Positions 1 through 8,140 of a DNA stretch of 64,000 nucleotides are shown piece after piece. A program made the position numbers and the translations under genes. A model generated the notes under the pieces. It was not told the origin of the DNA. It saw nothing but the letters and a program-made list of their open reading frames with translations, and did no database searches. Origin of the DNA: Sphingomonas lycopersici (lineage in GTDB: Bacteria; Pseudomonadota; Alphaproteobacteria; Sphingomonadales; Sphingomonadaceae); the NCBI RefSeq assembly GCF_026130605.1, contig NZ_JANFAU010000001.1, positions 434,001-498,000 on the forward strand. The letters are read 5' to 3'. Position 1 is the first letter of the stretch. The number at the start of each line of letters is the position of its first letter.

Positions 1-2025
1 CCCACCGCGCCGGGTTCGACGCTCAATATCAACGGCGTCGACGTGCCTTATTATCTGTCGCGCGACGCGGTGTTCAGCACCGACCTGTACGGCGAACGCG
101 AGCGGCCGTCGGTCAATGTCGCGCTGCAATGGGCGCCGAACAGCAGCTCGGTCTATACCGCCGAATTCTATTATTCGGGCTTCCGCGGCAAGACCTACAA
201 CGATCTGATGTTCAGCTTCGTCGACTGGTGGGGCAATCTCGGCAACAATCCCGGATCGACGATCCAGCTCTATCCGGGCACCAATATCGTCAAGTCACGC
301 CAGGTCGGCAATGTCGCGGGCTTCAACAGCGGCGATTACGCGACCAATCGCACCGACAGCTTCGTCTATGCCTTGAACGGCAAATGGGACGTGGGCGACG
401 GGCGCGGCAAGATCGTCGCCGATCTCGCCTATCAGACGAGCAAGAACCGCCAGACCTTCTTCGCGATGCGCACCTATCGCCCCGGGCTCGACGTCGATGT
501 CGATTTCAACGCCGGCGGCGGCATCCCGTCGTACAAATTCGCCAACAGCGGCGTGCTCACCGATCCGGGCCAATGGACGCTCGGCGAATTGTACGACAAC
601 GCCAATCGCGACACCGGCAGCGCCGCGACCTTCACGCTCGACGGCGACTATAATTGGGACAGCGGCTTCCTGCGCCGCATCAAGGCGGGGATCCGCTACG
701 ATGCGCGCAAGGCCGACAGCTGGGTGCGCACGCAGGATGCCGGCATTCCGCTGAGCAACGGCGCGCCGATCCCGCTCACCGCGCTCGGCGCGTCGGGCGC
801 CTTCACCAACAGCGGCTTCTTCGACGGGCTCGCCAGCGTCCCGACGAGCTGGGTCACCGCCAACACCCGCAACCTGTGGGGCGAGGCGGATACGATCCGC
901 TCGCAATACGGGCTCGCCACCTCGAACGATCTGTTCCTCACCCACGTCTTCGCGGTCGATGAGAATACCATGTCGGCCTATATCATGGCCGACGGCGAGC
1001 TGACCGTGTTCGGCCGCCCGCTCAAGCTTGAGGCCGGGGTGCGCTATACCACCGTCTCGACGCATTTCTCGTTCACCGACCGCTATGCCGAAAACCCCAC
1101 CCCGACCGCATCGGCCAATCATTCGGACCGGTTCCTGCCGAGCTTCACCGCGCGCTACGATTTGACCGACCGGCTCCATCTGCGGTTCAATTACGGCGAG
1201 ACATTGCGTCGCCCGAACTTCAGCGACCTCAACCCCAATTACAATCTGACCGGCGATCTCACCGGCACCGGCAACGGCAGCGGGTCGGCGGGCAACCCCA
1301 ATCTGCGCCCGACCGTCTCGCGCAATTACGACCTCGCGCTCGAATGGTATTTCGATCGCAGCAGCGCGATCTATGCCACCGGCTTCATCCGCGACGTCGA
1401 CGGGCTGGTCGTGACACTGCCGTCGCGGCGCTATATCCCGAACAACGGGATTACCGCCGGCCCGACCGACTATTTCATCATCAACAGCCCGGTGAATGCG
1501 TCGAAGGGCGTGCTCAAGGGCGTCGAGCTCGGGCTCACCTATTTCCCGACCTATCTGCCGGGGCCGCTCAACGGGCTGGGCTTCGTCGGCAGCCTCACCC
1601 TGCTCGATTCGCATCAGAATATCCCCGAAGCGGATTCGGCCACCGGGCAGATCGTCGGCGAGAGCACCGCGCCCTTCTTCGGGGTATCGAACGTCTCGTA
1701 CAATGCGACCTTGGCTTATGATCACGGCCCGATCGGCGCGCGGCTGTCGTACATCTGGCGCAAGGGCTTCATCCAGAGCAAGGAAGCCGCGCTGTTCGCC
1801 AATCCGATCGACATCTGGCGCAAGGCCGAGCGGAGCCTGGATTTCCAGCTGACCTATTCGGTCACCAAGGATCTCGGCGTGACCTTCGACGCGGTGAACC
1901 TCACCAAATCGAAGCAGCAGAATTATTATCGCTACGAGAATGTCGGCAATGCGACCGAATATAATCTCGGCACCACCTTGCTCCCGCGGACCTTCGCAGT
2001 CGGGGTGCGCTACACCTTCAAATGA
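1..2025 (+). CDS. TonB-dependent receptor, 3' part (5' end outside window)
   Basis: The frame is open from base 1, so this is the C-terminal 674 residues of an outer-membrane receptor that takes up a siderophore, glycan or other large ligand using TonB energy. The visible part is almost all beta-barrel: alternating aromatic/polar strands, and a closing strand that ends in Phe-Lys (RTFAVGVRYTFK). The stretch around residues 400-450 (NPNLRPTVSRNYDLALEWYF) resembles receptors of the Caulobacter type. The plug domain and TonB box lie mostly upstream of the window. A GTG at 43 is only an internal codon and should not be taken as the start. The ligand cannot be read from this part. The receptor call is firm; the subfamily is inference. 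Confidence 0.9.
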   Translation, partial: PTAPGSTLNINGVDVPYYLSRDAVFSTDLYGERERPSVNVALQWAPNSSSVYTAEFYYSGFRGKTYNDLMFSFVDWWGNLGNNPGSTIQLYPGTNIVKSRQVGNVAGFNSGDYATNRTDSFVYALNGKWDVGDGRGKIVADLAYQTSKNRQTFFAMRTYRPGLDVDVDFNAGGGIPSYKFANSGVLTDPGQWTLGELYDNANRDTGSAATFTLDGDYNWDSGFLRRIKAGIRYDARKADSWVRTQDAGIPLSNGAPIPLTALGASGAFTNSGFFDGLASVPTSWVTANTRNLWGEADTIRSQYGLATSNDLFLTHVFAVDENTMSAYIMADGELTVFGRPLKLEAGVRYTTVSTHFSFTDRYAENPTPTASANHSDRFLPSFTARYDLTDRLHLRFNYGETLRRPNFSDLNPNYNLTGDLTGTGNGSGSAGNPNLRPTVSRNYDLALEWYFDRSSAIYATGFIRDVDGLVVTLPSRRYIPNNGITAGPTDYFIINSPVNASKGVLKGVELGLTYFPTYLPGPLNGLGFVGSLTLLDSHQNIPEADSATGQIVGESTAPFFGVSNVSYNATLAYDHGPIGARLSYIWRKGFIQSKEAALFANPIDIWRKAERSLDFQLTYSVTKDLGVTFDAVNLTKSKQQNYYRYENVGNATEYNLGTTLLPRTFAVGVRYTFK

Positions 2026-2035
2026 TCCCCGTCGG

Positions 2036-2065
2036 CCCGGTCGCTTTCCCCTCCCCGAGACCGGG
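2036..2065 (+). terminator. possible weak terminator after the first receptor
   Basis: CCCGGTC at 2036-2042 can pair with GACCGGG at 2059-2065, ten bases after the receptor stop codon. The stem is only 7 bp, the loop is 16 nt, and no T-run follows, so this is a tentative call. Confidence 0.2.
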
Positions 2066-2116
2066 TCGCTTCGGCGGACGCCGCACGCCACATTCCACGC
2101 CTGGCGGCGGCGTCCG

Positions 2117-2594
2117 CTAATTTTTGTCGGACGACGCGGGCATCGTGCGCGGTTTCGGCTTGATGCGGATCGCGAGCCGCAGCGGGAGCAGCATCTTCTC
2201 GGGCGGCGATTGCGCCAAGGTCAGCCCGACCAGCAGCGTCTGGAGGTCGTCATTGGCCGGATGCTGCGCGAAAGGCGCGTGCTCGATCCGCGTGATACGG
2301 CCGTTGGCGTCGATCCAGAAAGCGACCTTGAGCGTGATGCCCTCTTGGGGATTCGCGCCGGGCAATCGCGCGATATCGTTGGTCAGCCGCATCGCGGCGG
2401 GGGTCGTCGCCGATCAGCCGCGCGCGCACCGCCTCCGACACGATCCCGGCATAGGCGATCCACGCCGGCGGCGCGGCATCGGGCGAAATCGATTGCGGCG
2501 ACACCGCGCCGGCCGGGCCGGACGCTACACCCAGCGCGGCGGCGAGCCCGGAAACGAAGCGGCGGAACGAACGGCGGCGATGCGGATCGGTCAT
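2117..2594 (-). pseudogene. TonB C-terminal-like periplasmic protein, frameshifted
   Basis: Two frames on the minus strand together make one plausible protein. The first starts at ATG 2594 with an Arg-rich N-terminus and a hydrophobic signal-like segment, and reads through SEAVRARLIGDD. The second supplies the rest from MRLTNDIARLPGANPQEG to the stop at 2117, including a TonB C-terminal-like core (VAFWIDANGRITRIEHAPF). They join at a run of five G (plus strand, 2399-2403): removing one base gives a continuous protein of about 158 residues. It is either a recent pseudogene or a base-calling error in a homopolymer. It lies tail-to-tail with the receptor. Similarity to TonB-type periplasmic domains is by eye; function is uncertain. 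Confidence 0.5.
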
Positions 2595-2649
2595 GACGCG
2601 GCCCCTGGATGACCAATGACGCTATCGTGACACTCCCCGACGCGCCGCC

Positions 2650-3555
2650 TTATTCCGCCGCGGATCGCGCCGCATGCCGCCGTGGCGTTGCGCCCATCAC
2701 GCGCTTGAAGGCGGTGTTGAACGCGCTCTCCGATTCATACCCCAGCGCGCGCGCGACCGCGCCAACGCGTTCGCCGCGCGACAGGCTGCGCCCGGCGAGC
2801 AGCATCCGCCACCGCGTGAGATAGTCGATCGGCCCGTCGCCGACCAATTGCCGGAAGCGCGCCGCGAAACTGGAGCGCGACATCCCGACCTCGGCCGCCA
2901 GCATCGCCACCGTCCAGCGCCGCGCCGGCTCGCGGTGGATCGCCGCGATCGCCGCCCCGATATGACGATCGCCCAGCGCGAACAGCCACCCCACCCCCTT
3001 GCCGGTATCGAGGTGAAGCCGCAGCGCCTGGACGAGGATCATATAGGCAAGCTGCTGGACGATCAGGAAACTGCCCGGCCGCGGGTCGCTCAGTTCCTGC
3101 CGCATCCGTTCGAACGCCCAGCGCAGCGTGGCGCGATCGGTTTCGCTTTGCAGATGAACGATCGGCGGCAGCATCCCGAGCAGCATCGCCGCCTGTTGCC
3201 CGGCGAGCGTGAAATGCCCGCCGATGATCGTCGCCCCGCCGCCGCCGTTGATCGTCGCCAGCGTGCCGTCGCCGCGCCCCGGCAGATGGCGCCGCCAGTC
3301 ATCGGGCGGCAAGGCGAGGTCGCTGGCGACGCGGAACGGCAACCCGCGCGGCAGCAGGAAGCAATCGCCGGCTTTGAGGAACACGGGGTCACCCCCGCCC
3401 TCTACCGCGAGCCACGCCTCGCCCGCGGTCACCGCATAGCATTTGATCCCGTCATGCGCGCCGAAACGGATCGACCAGTCGCCACCGACATCGAACCCGC
3501 CGACGCGATAGCTTTGCGGCTCAAGCAGCGAAATGACGTCGGACAAAGGGTCCAT
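2650..3555 (-). CDS. AraC family transcriptional regulator (cupin type)
   Basis: 301 residues. The N-terminal half is a cupin-like sensor (AGDCFLLPRGLPFRVASD near residues 62-79), and the C-terminal 100 residues hold two helix-turn-helix motifs (AMLAAEVGMSRSSFAARFRQ, then VGAVARALGYESESAFNTAF). This is the usual plan of AraC regulators with a Cupin_6 sensor. An upstream in-frame codon exists at 3618, but ATG 3555 has a GGAG ribosome site about 10 bases upstream and gives a better N-terminus. It is divergent from the SDR gene at 3663, with 107 bases between the start codons, so it probably controls that gene. The inducer is unknown. Confidence 0.88.
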   Translation of the reverse strand: MDPLSDVISLLEPQSYRVGGFDVGGDWSIRFGAHDGIKCYAVTAGEAWLAVEGGGDPVFLKAGDCFLLPRGLPFRVASDLALPPDDWRRHLPGRGDGTLATINGGGGATIIGGHFTLAGQQAAMLLGMLPPIVHLQSETDRATLRWAFERMRQELSDPRPGSFLIVQQLAYMILVQALRLHLDTGKGVGWLFALGDRHIGAAIAAIHREPARRWTVAMLAAEVGMSRSSFAARFRQLVGDGPIDYLTRWRMLLAGRSLSRGERVGAVARALGYESESAFNTAFKRVMGATPRRHAARSAAE

Positions 3556-3662
3556 TCCGGACGATCTCCAAGAAAGTGTGGACGATAGCGCATGGATCGT
3601 CCGGATACCATTTCCCATCTCCGGCGCGGGGCCGACCGGCCTCGCGCAATCAGGAGCATCAT

Positions 3663-4553
3663 ATGCGTATCTTCGTAACGGGGGCGAGCGGCTATGTCGG
3701 ATCGGCGGCGGTGAAGGACATGGTGGCCGCGGGGCATGAGGTGATCGGCCTCGCGCGATCCGATGCCAGCGCGGCGGCGGTGCGCGCGCTGGGCGCCGAG
3801 CCGCTCCGCGGCGATCTGACCGATCTGGACAGCCTGCGCCGCGGCGCCGAACGCGCCGATGCAGTGGCGCATCTCGCCTTCAATCACGATTTCAGCACCT
3901 TCGCCGAGAACGGCCGGGTCGATGCGGCGGCGATCGCTGCAATGGGCGAGGCGCTGACCGGGACCGACAAGCCGATCGTGACGACATCGGGCACCGGCAT
4001 GGTGGCGCAGGGCCAGCTCGCCACCGAGGATATGGTGCGCCCCGACACCGCGGATATGCCGCGTGTGTCCGAACAAGCGACGCGCAAGCTGCTCGACAAG
4101 GGCATCCGCGCGATGGTCGTACGGCTGCCGCAGGTCAACGGCCCGCACAATCACGGTTTCGTCCCGATCCTGATCCAGATCGCGCGCGCCAAAGGCTATG
4201 CCGCCTACGTCGGCGACGGCGCGAACCGCTGGCCGGCGTGCCATCGCGACGATGCCGCGCGCGTCTATCGGCTGGCGATCGAGAAAGGGCGCGCCGGGCG
4301 CAATTATCATGCGGTGGCCGAGGAAGGATTGGCGATGCGCGACCTGATGGAGGTGATCGCGCAGGGACTGGGGGTGCCGCTGCGCGCGATCGCACCCGAC
4401 GAAGCGGCGGACTATTTCGGCTGGTTCGCGATGTTCGCGCAGATGGACAATCCCTCGTCGAGCGCGATCACCCGCGCCGAACTCGGCTGGCACCCGACCG
4501 GGCCGACCACCTTCGAGGATATGCGCAACGAAGATTATTTCGGCGCGGCATAA
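3663..4553 (+). CDS. NAD(P)-dependent atypical SDR / epimerase-like oxidoreductase
   Basis: 296 residues of the extended/atypical short-chain dehydrogenase fold. The N-terminus MRIFVTGASGYVGSAAVKDM has the dinucleotide-binding GxxGxxG pattern of NAD(P)-dependent epimerases. A classical YxxxK active site is not obvious, so it may be an atypical SDR or a redox-sensing protein. ATG 3663 follows an AGGAG ribosome site directly. It lies head-to-head with the AraC gene, a common arrangement for a regulator and its target. Its 3' end overlaps the converging MFS gene by 19 bases. Substrate unknown. Confidence 0.85.
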   Translation: MRIFVTGASGYVGSAAVKDMVAAGHEVIGLARSDASAAAVRALGAEPLRGDLTDLDSLRRGAERADAVAHLAFNHDFSTFAENGRVDAAAIAAMGEALTGTDKPIVTTSGTGMVAQGQLATEDMVRPDTADMPRVSEQATRKLLDKGIRAMVVRLPQVNGPHNHGFVPILIQIARAKGYAAYVGDGANRWPACHRDDAARVYRLAIEKGRAGRNYHAVAEEGLAMRDLMEVIAQGLGVPLRAIAPDEAADYFGWFAMFAQMDNPSSSAITRAELGWHPTGPTTFEDMRNEDYFGAA

Positions 4554-5737
4554 CCGATCGGCAGGCGCGCCGCGCCCGCCCCGATCGTCTCGGCGAGGAC
4601 GAACGCCGCGAGCATCGCGATCAGCAACAGGCTCGCGGCGACGCCCAGCCCGCTCCACCCCGACCAGCCGACGATCAGCCCGCCGAGCGGCGGCCCGATC
4701 AGCGCGCCGCCGGCGCCGAATTGCGTGATCAGGCCGTTGGCGGTGGCGATCCGCGGGTCGTCCGGCATGGTGGCGCCGGCCAGTTGCGGCAGCCGGGCGA
4801 AGACGATCGGCGGGACGAGGCCGCTCACCGTCACCGCAAGCACCGCAAGCGCCGCGCGGGTCAGGAGAGCGAGACCGTCGATCCGGTAAAGCGCCAGAAC
4901 GAACGGCACCGTCGCGAGCAGCGAGACCGCGGCGATCGTCGCGCTGCGGCGCGCGCTCATGCGGTCGTTCCGCATCACCAGCATCGCGACCCCGGTGGCG
5001 GGCAGCACGCCGAGCGAGGCGCAGGCGGCGGACAGCGCGGACTGGCTCATCGTCGCCCCGGCCCGCTCGATCAGGAAGCTCGGCAAAAGCATCGTCAGCG
5101 CGCTGATGAAGATCGTGTAGAGCCCGAAGCCGAAGGTCGATGCCCAGGCGGCGGGCGCGGGCAATCTGATCGCGTGGATCGCCGAGTCGGCAATGCGGAA
5201 GCGCGCGACCAGCACGCCGCTCGCGACGATGAGCGAAACCCAGACCAGCGCGGTCCCCCGGATGCTGGTCACGGTCAAAAGGAATCCGCTGACCGCCGCC
5301 CCCGCCGCGATCCCGACCGGAACGAACGTGCTCCACAGCGCCAGCGCGCGCGGGCGGATCGCGTCGCTGGCGGTCGCAGCGATCGCGGTCGGCGCGGCGA
5401 TCACCACGAAGAGATAACCGATGCCCTCCGCCGCGCGCGCGACGAACAATGTGGTCGCGCCCGTCGCGATTGCCTCGACCAGGCCGGTGCCCGCCAGAAT
5501 GGCGAGCCCGAGCAGCAGGAAGCGATGAACGCTGACCCGAGCGAGCGCGAGGCCGGCGACGAAGCCGAACAAGGCTCCACCCACTTCGAGCAGCGAGATG
5601 AGCCAGCCGGCCTGCGAAAGCGTGAGCCCCAGCGTCGTCCGCATCAGCGGCGCGACGACCGCCATCCGCGCGAATTGCGCCGCCGCGAGAACGCCGATCA
5701 GCCAGAGCATGATGATAGAGGGCCATTGTCGGGTCAC
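4535..5737 (-). CDS. MFS transporter
   Basis: 400 residues, about twelve hydrophobic helices, with the loop after TM2 (GFVAGLALARVSVHRF) resembling the MFS A-motif. Likely a drug/metabolite efflux or uptake carrier of the cytoplasmic membrane; the substrate cannot be told. The annotated start is GTG 5737; no strong ribosome site precedes it, so the true start may be a little downstream. It lies 53 bases after the XRE regulator gene on the same strand and is probably co-transcribed with it and the MarR gene. It converges with and overlaps the SDR gene by 19 bases. Confidence 0.85.
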   Translation of the reverse strand: MTRQWPSIIMLWLIGVLAAAQFARMAVVAPLMRTTLGLTLSQAGWLISLLEVGGALFGFVAGLALARVSVHRFLLLGLAILAGTGLVEAIATGATTLFVARAAEGIGYLFVVIAAPTAIAATASDAIRPRALALWSTFVPVGIAAGAAVSGFLLTVTSIRGTALVWVSLIVASGVLVARFRIADSAIHAIRLPAPAAWASTFGFGLYTIFISALTMLLPSFLIERAGATMSQSALSAACASLGVLPATGVAMLVMRNDRMSARRSATIAAVSLLATVPFVLALYRIDGLALLTRAALAVLAVTVSGLVPPIVFARLPQLAGATMPDDPRIATANGLITQFGAGGALIGPPLGGLIVGWSGWSGLGVAASLLLIAMLAAFVLAETIGAGAARLPIGYAAPK

Positions 5738-5790
5738 GCGCCGCGGCTAGCGGCGATGCCGCGCGCGGGCCACGAATAAAAGATACGCGC

Positions 5791-6372
5791 TCAGGCGAGC
5801 GTCGTCGTGATCCGGCCGATCAGCCCGTCCGCCAGCGGCACGGTCTCCCATTGCATCAGGCTGGGCAGGACCGGCACCTCGTCGCTGCCGTTATGCCCGG
5901 TCGAAAAGCGCAGTCGCTGGAAGGGCCGCTCATACCAGCCGCGGCGCGCGAGGCTTTCCTCCGCCGCGATGATCTCCGCGCTGGCGAACCGCCAGAGCGA
6001 TCGGCCCAGCAACGCATCCCCTGCCCCGCCCCATTGCGCTTTGCGCGCCGGCGACGCCGCAAGCAGGCGATGCGTGGTATCGCACACCAGATGGACGGGG
6101 AGCGTCGAGGTTTCGATGAGCCGCCTGAGCGCGGCGTCGCCGTCATTGTCGGCGCGCGCCGCGATCATCGCGACGATCCGGTCGCGATGCGCCGCCTCCG
6201 GCTCGTGCGCGCCGCTTTCCCAGCGCGAGACGGTCGCCTGCGTGACCTCGAGCAGGTCGGCGACATGGCTTTGCTTCACCCCGTTCAGCCGCCGGTAGCG
6301 GCGCAAGGCTCTTCCCACGGGCAGGTCGTGAATCACCGTCCAACCATAGGATGTTTCATCCTTCGGCGCCAA
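5791..6372 (-). CDS. XRE-type helix-turn-helix regulator
   Basis: 193 residues. Residues about 18-72 form a lambda-repressor-like HTH (GVKQSHVADLLEVTQATVSR, then WESGAHEPE). The rest is a small sensor-like domain of unknown ligand that contains VHLVCDTTHRLLAASPARK and resembles a PAS-type module by eye. The start is uncertain: TTG 6372 gives the full frame, while GTG 6336 would begin just before the HTH. It sits between marR-like and MFS genes on the same strand (40 and 53 base gaps), suggesting a regulator-regulator-transporter operon. Confidence 0.8.
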   Translation of the reverse strand: MAPKDETSYGWTVIHDLPVGRALRRYRRLNGVKQSHVADLLEVTQATVSRWESGAHEPEAAHRDRIVAMIAARADNDGDAALRRLIETSTLPVHLVCDTTHRLLAASPARKAQWGGAGDALLGRSLWRFASAEIIAAEESLARRGWYERPFQRLRFSTGHNGSDEVPVLPSLMQWETVPLADGLIGRITTTLA

Positions 6373-6412
6373 GCGCGGAACGATGCGGTCGTCGGCACCG
6401 GCACAGCGGAGA

Positions 6413-6898
6413 TTACGTCATCGCGTCGTAGATCCGCTCGCGCAGCGAGCGGCGGGAGAGCGCCTCGTCCAATCGATCGAGCGCGGCCGTGACGCCGCCG
6501 GCCTCCTGATCGAGCGCCGACGCCGCATCGTCGAACGCGCGCCAGAGCGAACCCAGTCGATCGACGAGCGCCTGGCCTTGCGGCGATAAGGCAAGAACAC
6601 GGCGGCGGCCGTCGCTGCCGTCGGTGACGACATGGATATGCCCGGCCGCCTCGAGCGAGCGGCGGGTTTCGCTGACCGAGGCGTGGCTGATGCCCAGCGC
6701 ATCGGCGAGCGCGCCGACCGCCATCGGGCCGTTTCGCGCAAGCTGATCGACCACGCCGAACCAGCGCTGCTCGAATGCGACGCCCGCCGCGGCATAGACC
6801 CGTGCCGCATCGGCATCGATCGCGGCGCTCAGCCGCCTCAGCCGGGCGCCGAGCGCGGCGCCGCCCATTTTCGCGGGATAGTCATTCGCTTCCTTCAT
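6413..6898 (-). CDS. MarR family transcriptional regulator
   Basis: 161 residues with a winged helix: VGALADALGISHASVSETRR is the recognition HTH and VVTDGSDGRRRVLALSPQGQ the wing (the DxRxxxxxLT-type signature of MarR). C-terminal helices would form the dimer interface. ATG 6898 has a strong AGGAG ribosome site. It is divergent from the serine hydrolase at 6976, and a perfect palindrome lies between them. It probably represses itself and the hydrolase, and perhaps the XRE and MFS genes downstream. Confidence 0.88.
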   Translation of the reverse strand: MKEANDYPAKMGGAALGARLRRLSAAIDADAARVYAAAGVAFEQRWFGVVDQLARNGPMAVGALADALGISHASVSETRRSLEAAGHIHVVTDGSDGRRRVLALSPQGQALVDRLGSLWRAFDDAASALDQEAGGVTAALDRLDEALSRRSLRERIYDAMT

Positions 6899-6931
6899 TC
6901 ACTTCTCCTGTTCTCATCCGCCGCGAATTAA

Positions 6932-6945
6932 TGTAGGCGCCTACA
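6932..6945. promoter_or_regulatory. perfect palindrome, candidate MarR operator
   Basis: TGTAGGCGCCTACA is a perfect 14-bp inverted repeat in the 77-base gap between the divergent marR-like gene (start 6898) and the serine hydrolase (start 6976). MarR dimers bind palindromes of this size in exactly this position. Assignment to this MarR is inference from position and symmetry. Confidence 0.6.
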
Positions 6946-6975
6946 CATATTCAAGAATCGGTGGAGAATGCCAGC

Positions 6976-8133
6976 ATGACCGTCGATCGTCTCCTGCTTT
7001 CCCGGCGCCGGGCGCTGATCGGCGGCGGCGCGCTGACGGCAGCGGCGATGCTCGCGCGACCGGCGTTAGCGGCGAGCCGCCTCGACGACCTCGTGGCCGC
7101 GCAAATGGCGAAAGCCTCGATCCCCGGGCTCGCGCTCGGCATCACGCAGAACGGCCGGGTGACCGCCACGCGCGTCTACGGGCTCGCCGATGTCGCGCAC
7201 CGCCGCCCCGTCACGCGGGACAGCATGTTCCATATCGCCTCGGTGACGAAGACGGTGATCGCGCTCGCCTTCATGCGCCTTGTCGATCAGCGCCGCATCG
7301 CGCTCGACGATGCCATTGCGCCCCATCTCGATTTCACGATCCTCGGCAAGGGCGCTTCGGCGATCACCTTCCGTCACCTGCTGATGCACGTCTCGGGCAT
7401 TTCGGACGCGCGTTATTACGACATCGACCTTCGCGAGCGCGGGCATGACGCGCGCCTCCCGCTCGAGGAACTGCTCAAGGCCTATCTGACGAAAGGCGGG
7501 CGCTATGCCGGCAACGGCAACCTGAAATCCGCGCCGGGCACCACATGGGACTATAGCAATATCGGCTACGGCCTGCTCGGCCATCTCGGCTCTCGCATCG
7601 CCGGCCGCGATCTGCGCCGGGAGATCGACGAGCATATCTTCCGGCCGATGGGGCTGCGCCGGATCGCGTGGACGATCGCGGACACGCCTGCGACGTTGCG
7701 CGTCACCCCCTATGACGTCGTCGACGGCAAGGTCGCCGCGACCGATCCGGTGGGGTTTCCGGACTGGCCTGCCGGCATGATCCGGGCGTCGATCGGCGAC
7801 CTGACCCGGCTCGTCGCGATCGCCGCCAATCGCGGCATGGCGGCGGAACAACGGATCGTCAGCGCGCCGTCAGTCGCCGCGATGCTCGACATGCAGCGCC
7901 CGGCCGGGCTCCCGGCGTGGCTCAGCGGGCAAGGCCTCGCATGGCAACAATCCGCGCTCGGCGACAGGCCGCTCGCCAATCATTGGGGTGGCGATCCGGG
8001 CGTGTTCACGATGGCCTATGTCGATCCCGCACGCCGGACGGGGATTGCCTTGCTGTCGAACCTGTCCGCCACCGAGGAGAGCCGTGCCGCGATGAAGACC
8101 ATCGCCGCGGCGGCGATGGGGTTGCCCGGATAG
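6976..8133 (+). CDS. class C beta-lactamase-fold serine hydrolase, exported
   Basis: 385 residues. It has a twin-Arg-like signal (SRRRALIGGGALTAAAMLARPALA) followed by a penicillin-binding/beta-lactamase fold. S89-V-T-K92 gives the catalytic SxxK, DYSNIGYG near 195 the YxN motif, and HWGGDPG near 337 the third (KTG-equivalent) motif as HxG, the form seen in esterase/peptidase-like members (EstB, LpqH-type hydrolases) rather than true AmpC. It may be a periplasmic esterase or peptidase. ATG 6976 is preferred to GTG 6961 because GGAG lies 9 bases before it. Probably controlled by the divergent MarR protein through the palindrome at 6932-6945. Confidence 0.88.
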   Translation: MTVDRLLLSRRRALIGGGALTAAAMLARPALAASRLDDLVAAQMAKASIPGLALGITQNGRVTATRVYGLADVAHRRPVTRDSMFHIASVTKTVIALAFMRLVDQRRIALDDAIAPHLDFTILGKGASAITFRHLLMHVSGISDARYYDIDLRERGHDARLPLEELLKAYLTKGGRYAGNGNLKSAPGTTWDYSNIGYGLLGHLGSRIAGRDLRREIDEHIFRPMGLRRIAWTIADTPATLRVTPYDVVDGKVAATDPVGFPDWPAGMIRASIGDLTRLVAIAANRGMAAEQRIVSAPSVAAMLDMQRPAGLPAWLSGQGLAWQQSALGDRPLANHWGGDPGVFTMAYVDPARRTGIALLSNLSATEESRAAMKTIAAAAMGLPG

Positions 8134-8140
8134 CGCGTGA

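Noticed and set aside
295-2091. 598-residue open frame antisense to the first receptor
   Set aside because: Low-complexity Arg/Gly/Asp-rich shadow of the real gene; GC-rich DNA often leaves long antisense frames open.
4238-5779. 513-residue plus-strand frame over the MFS gene
   Set aside because: Highly charged low-complexity shadow; the MFS helices read on the other strand.
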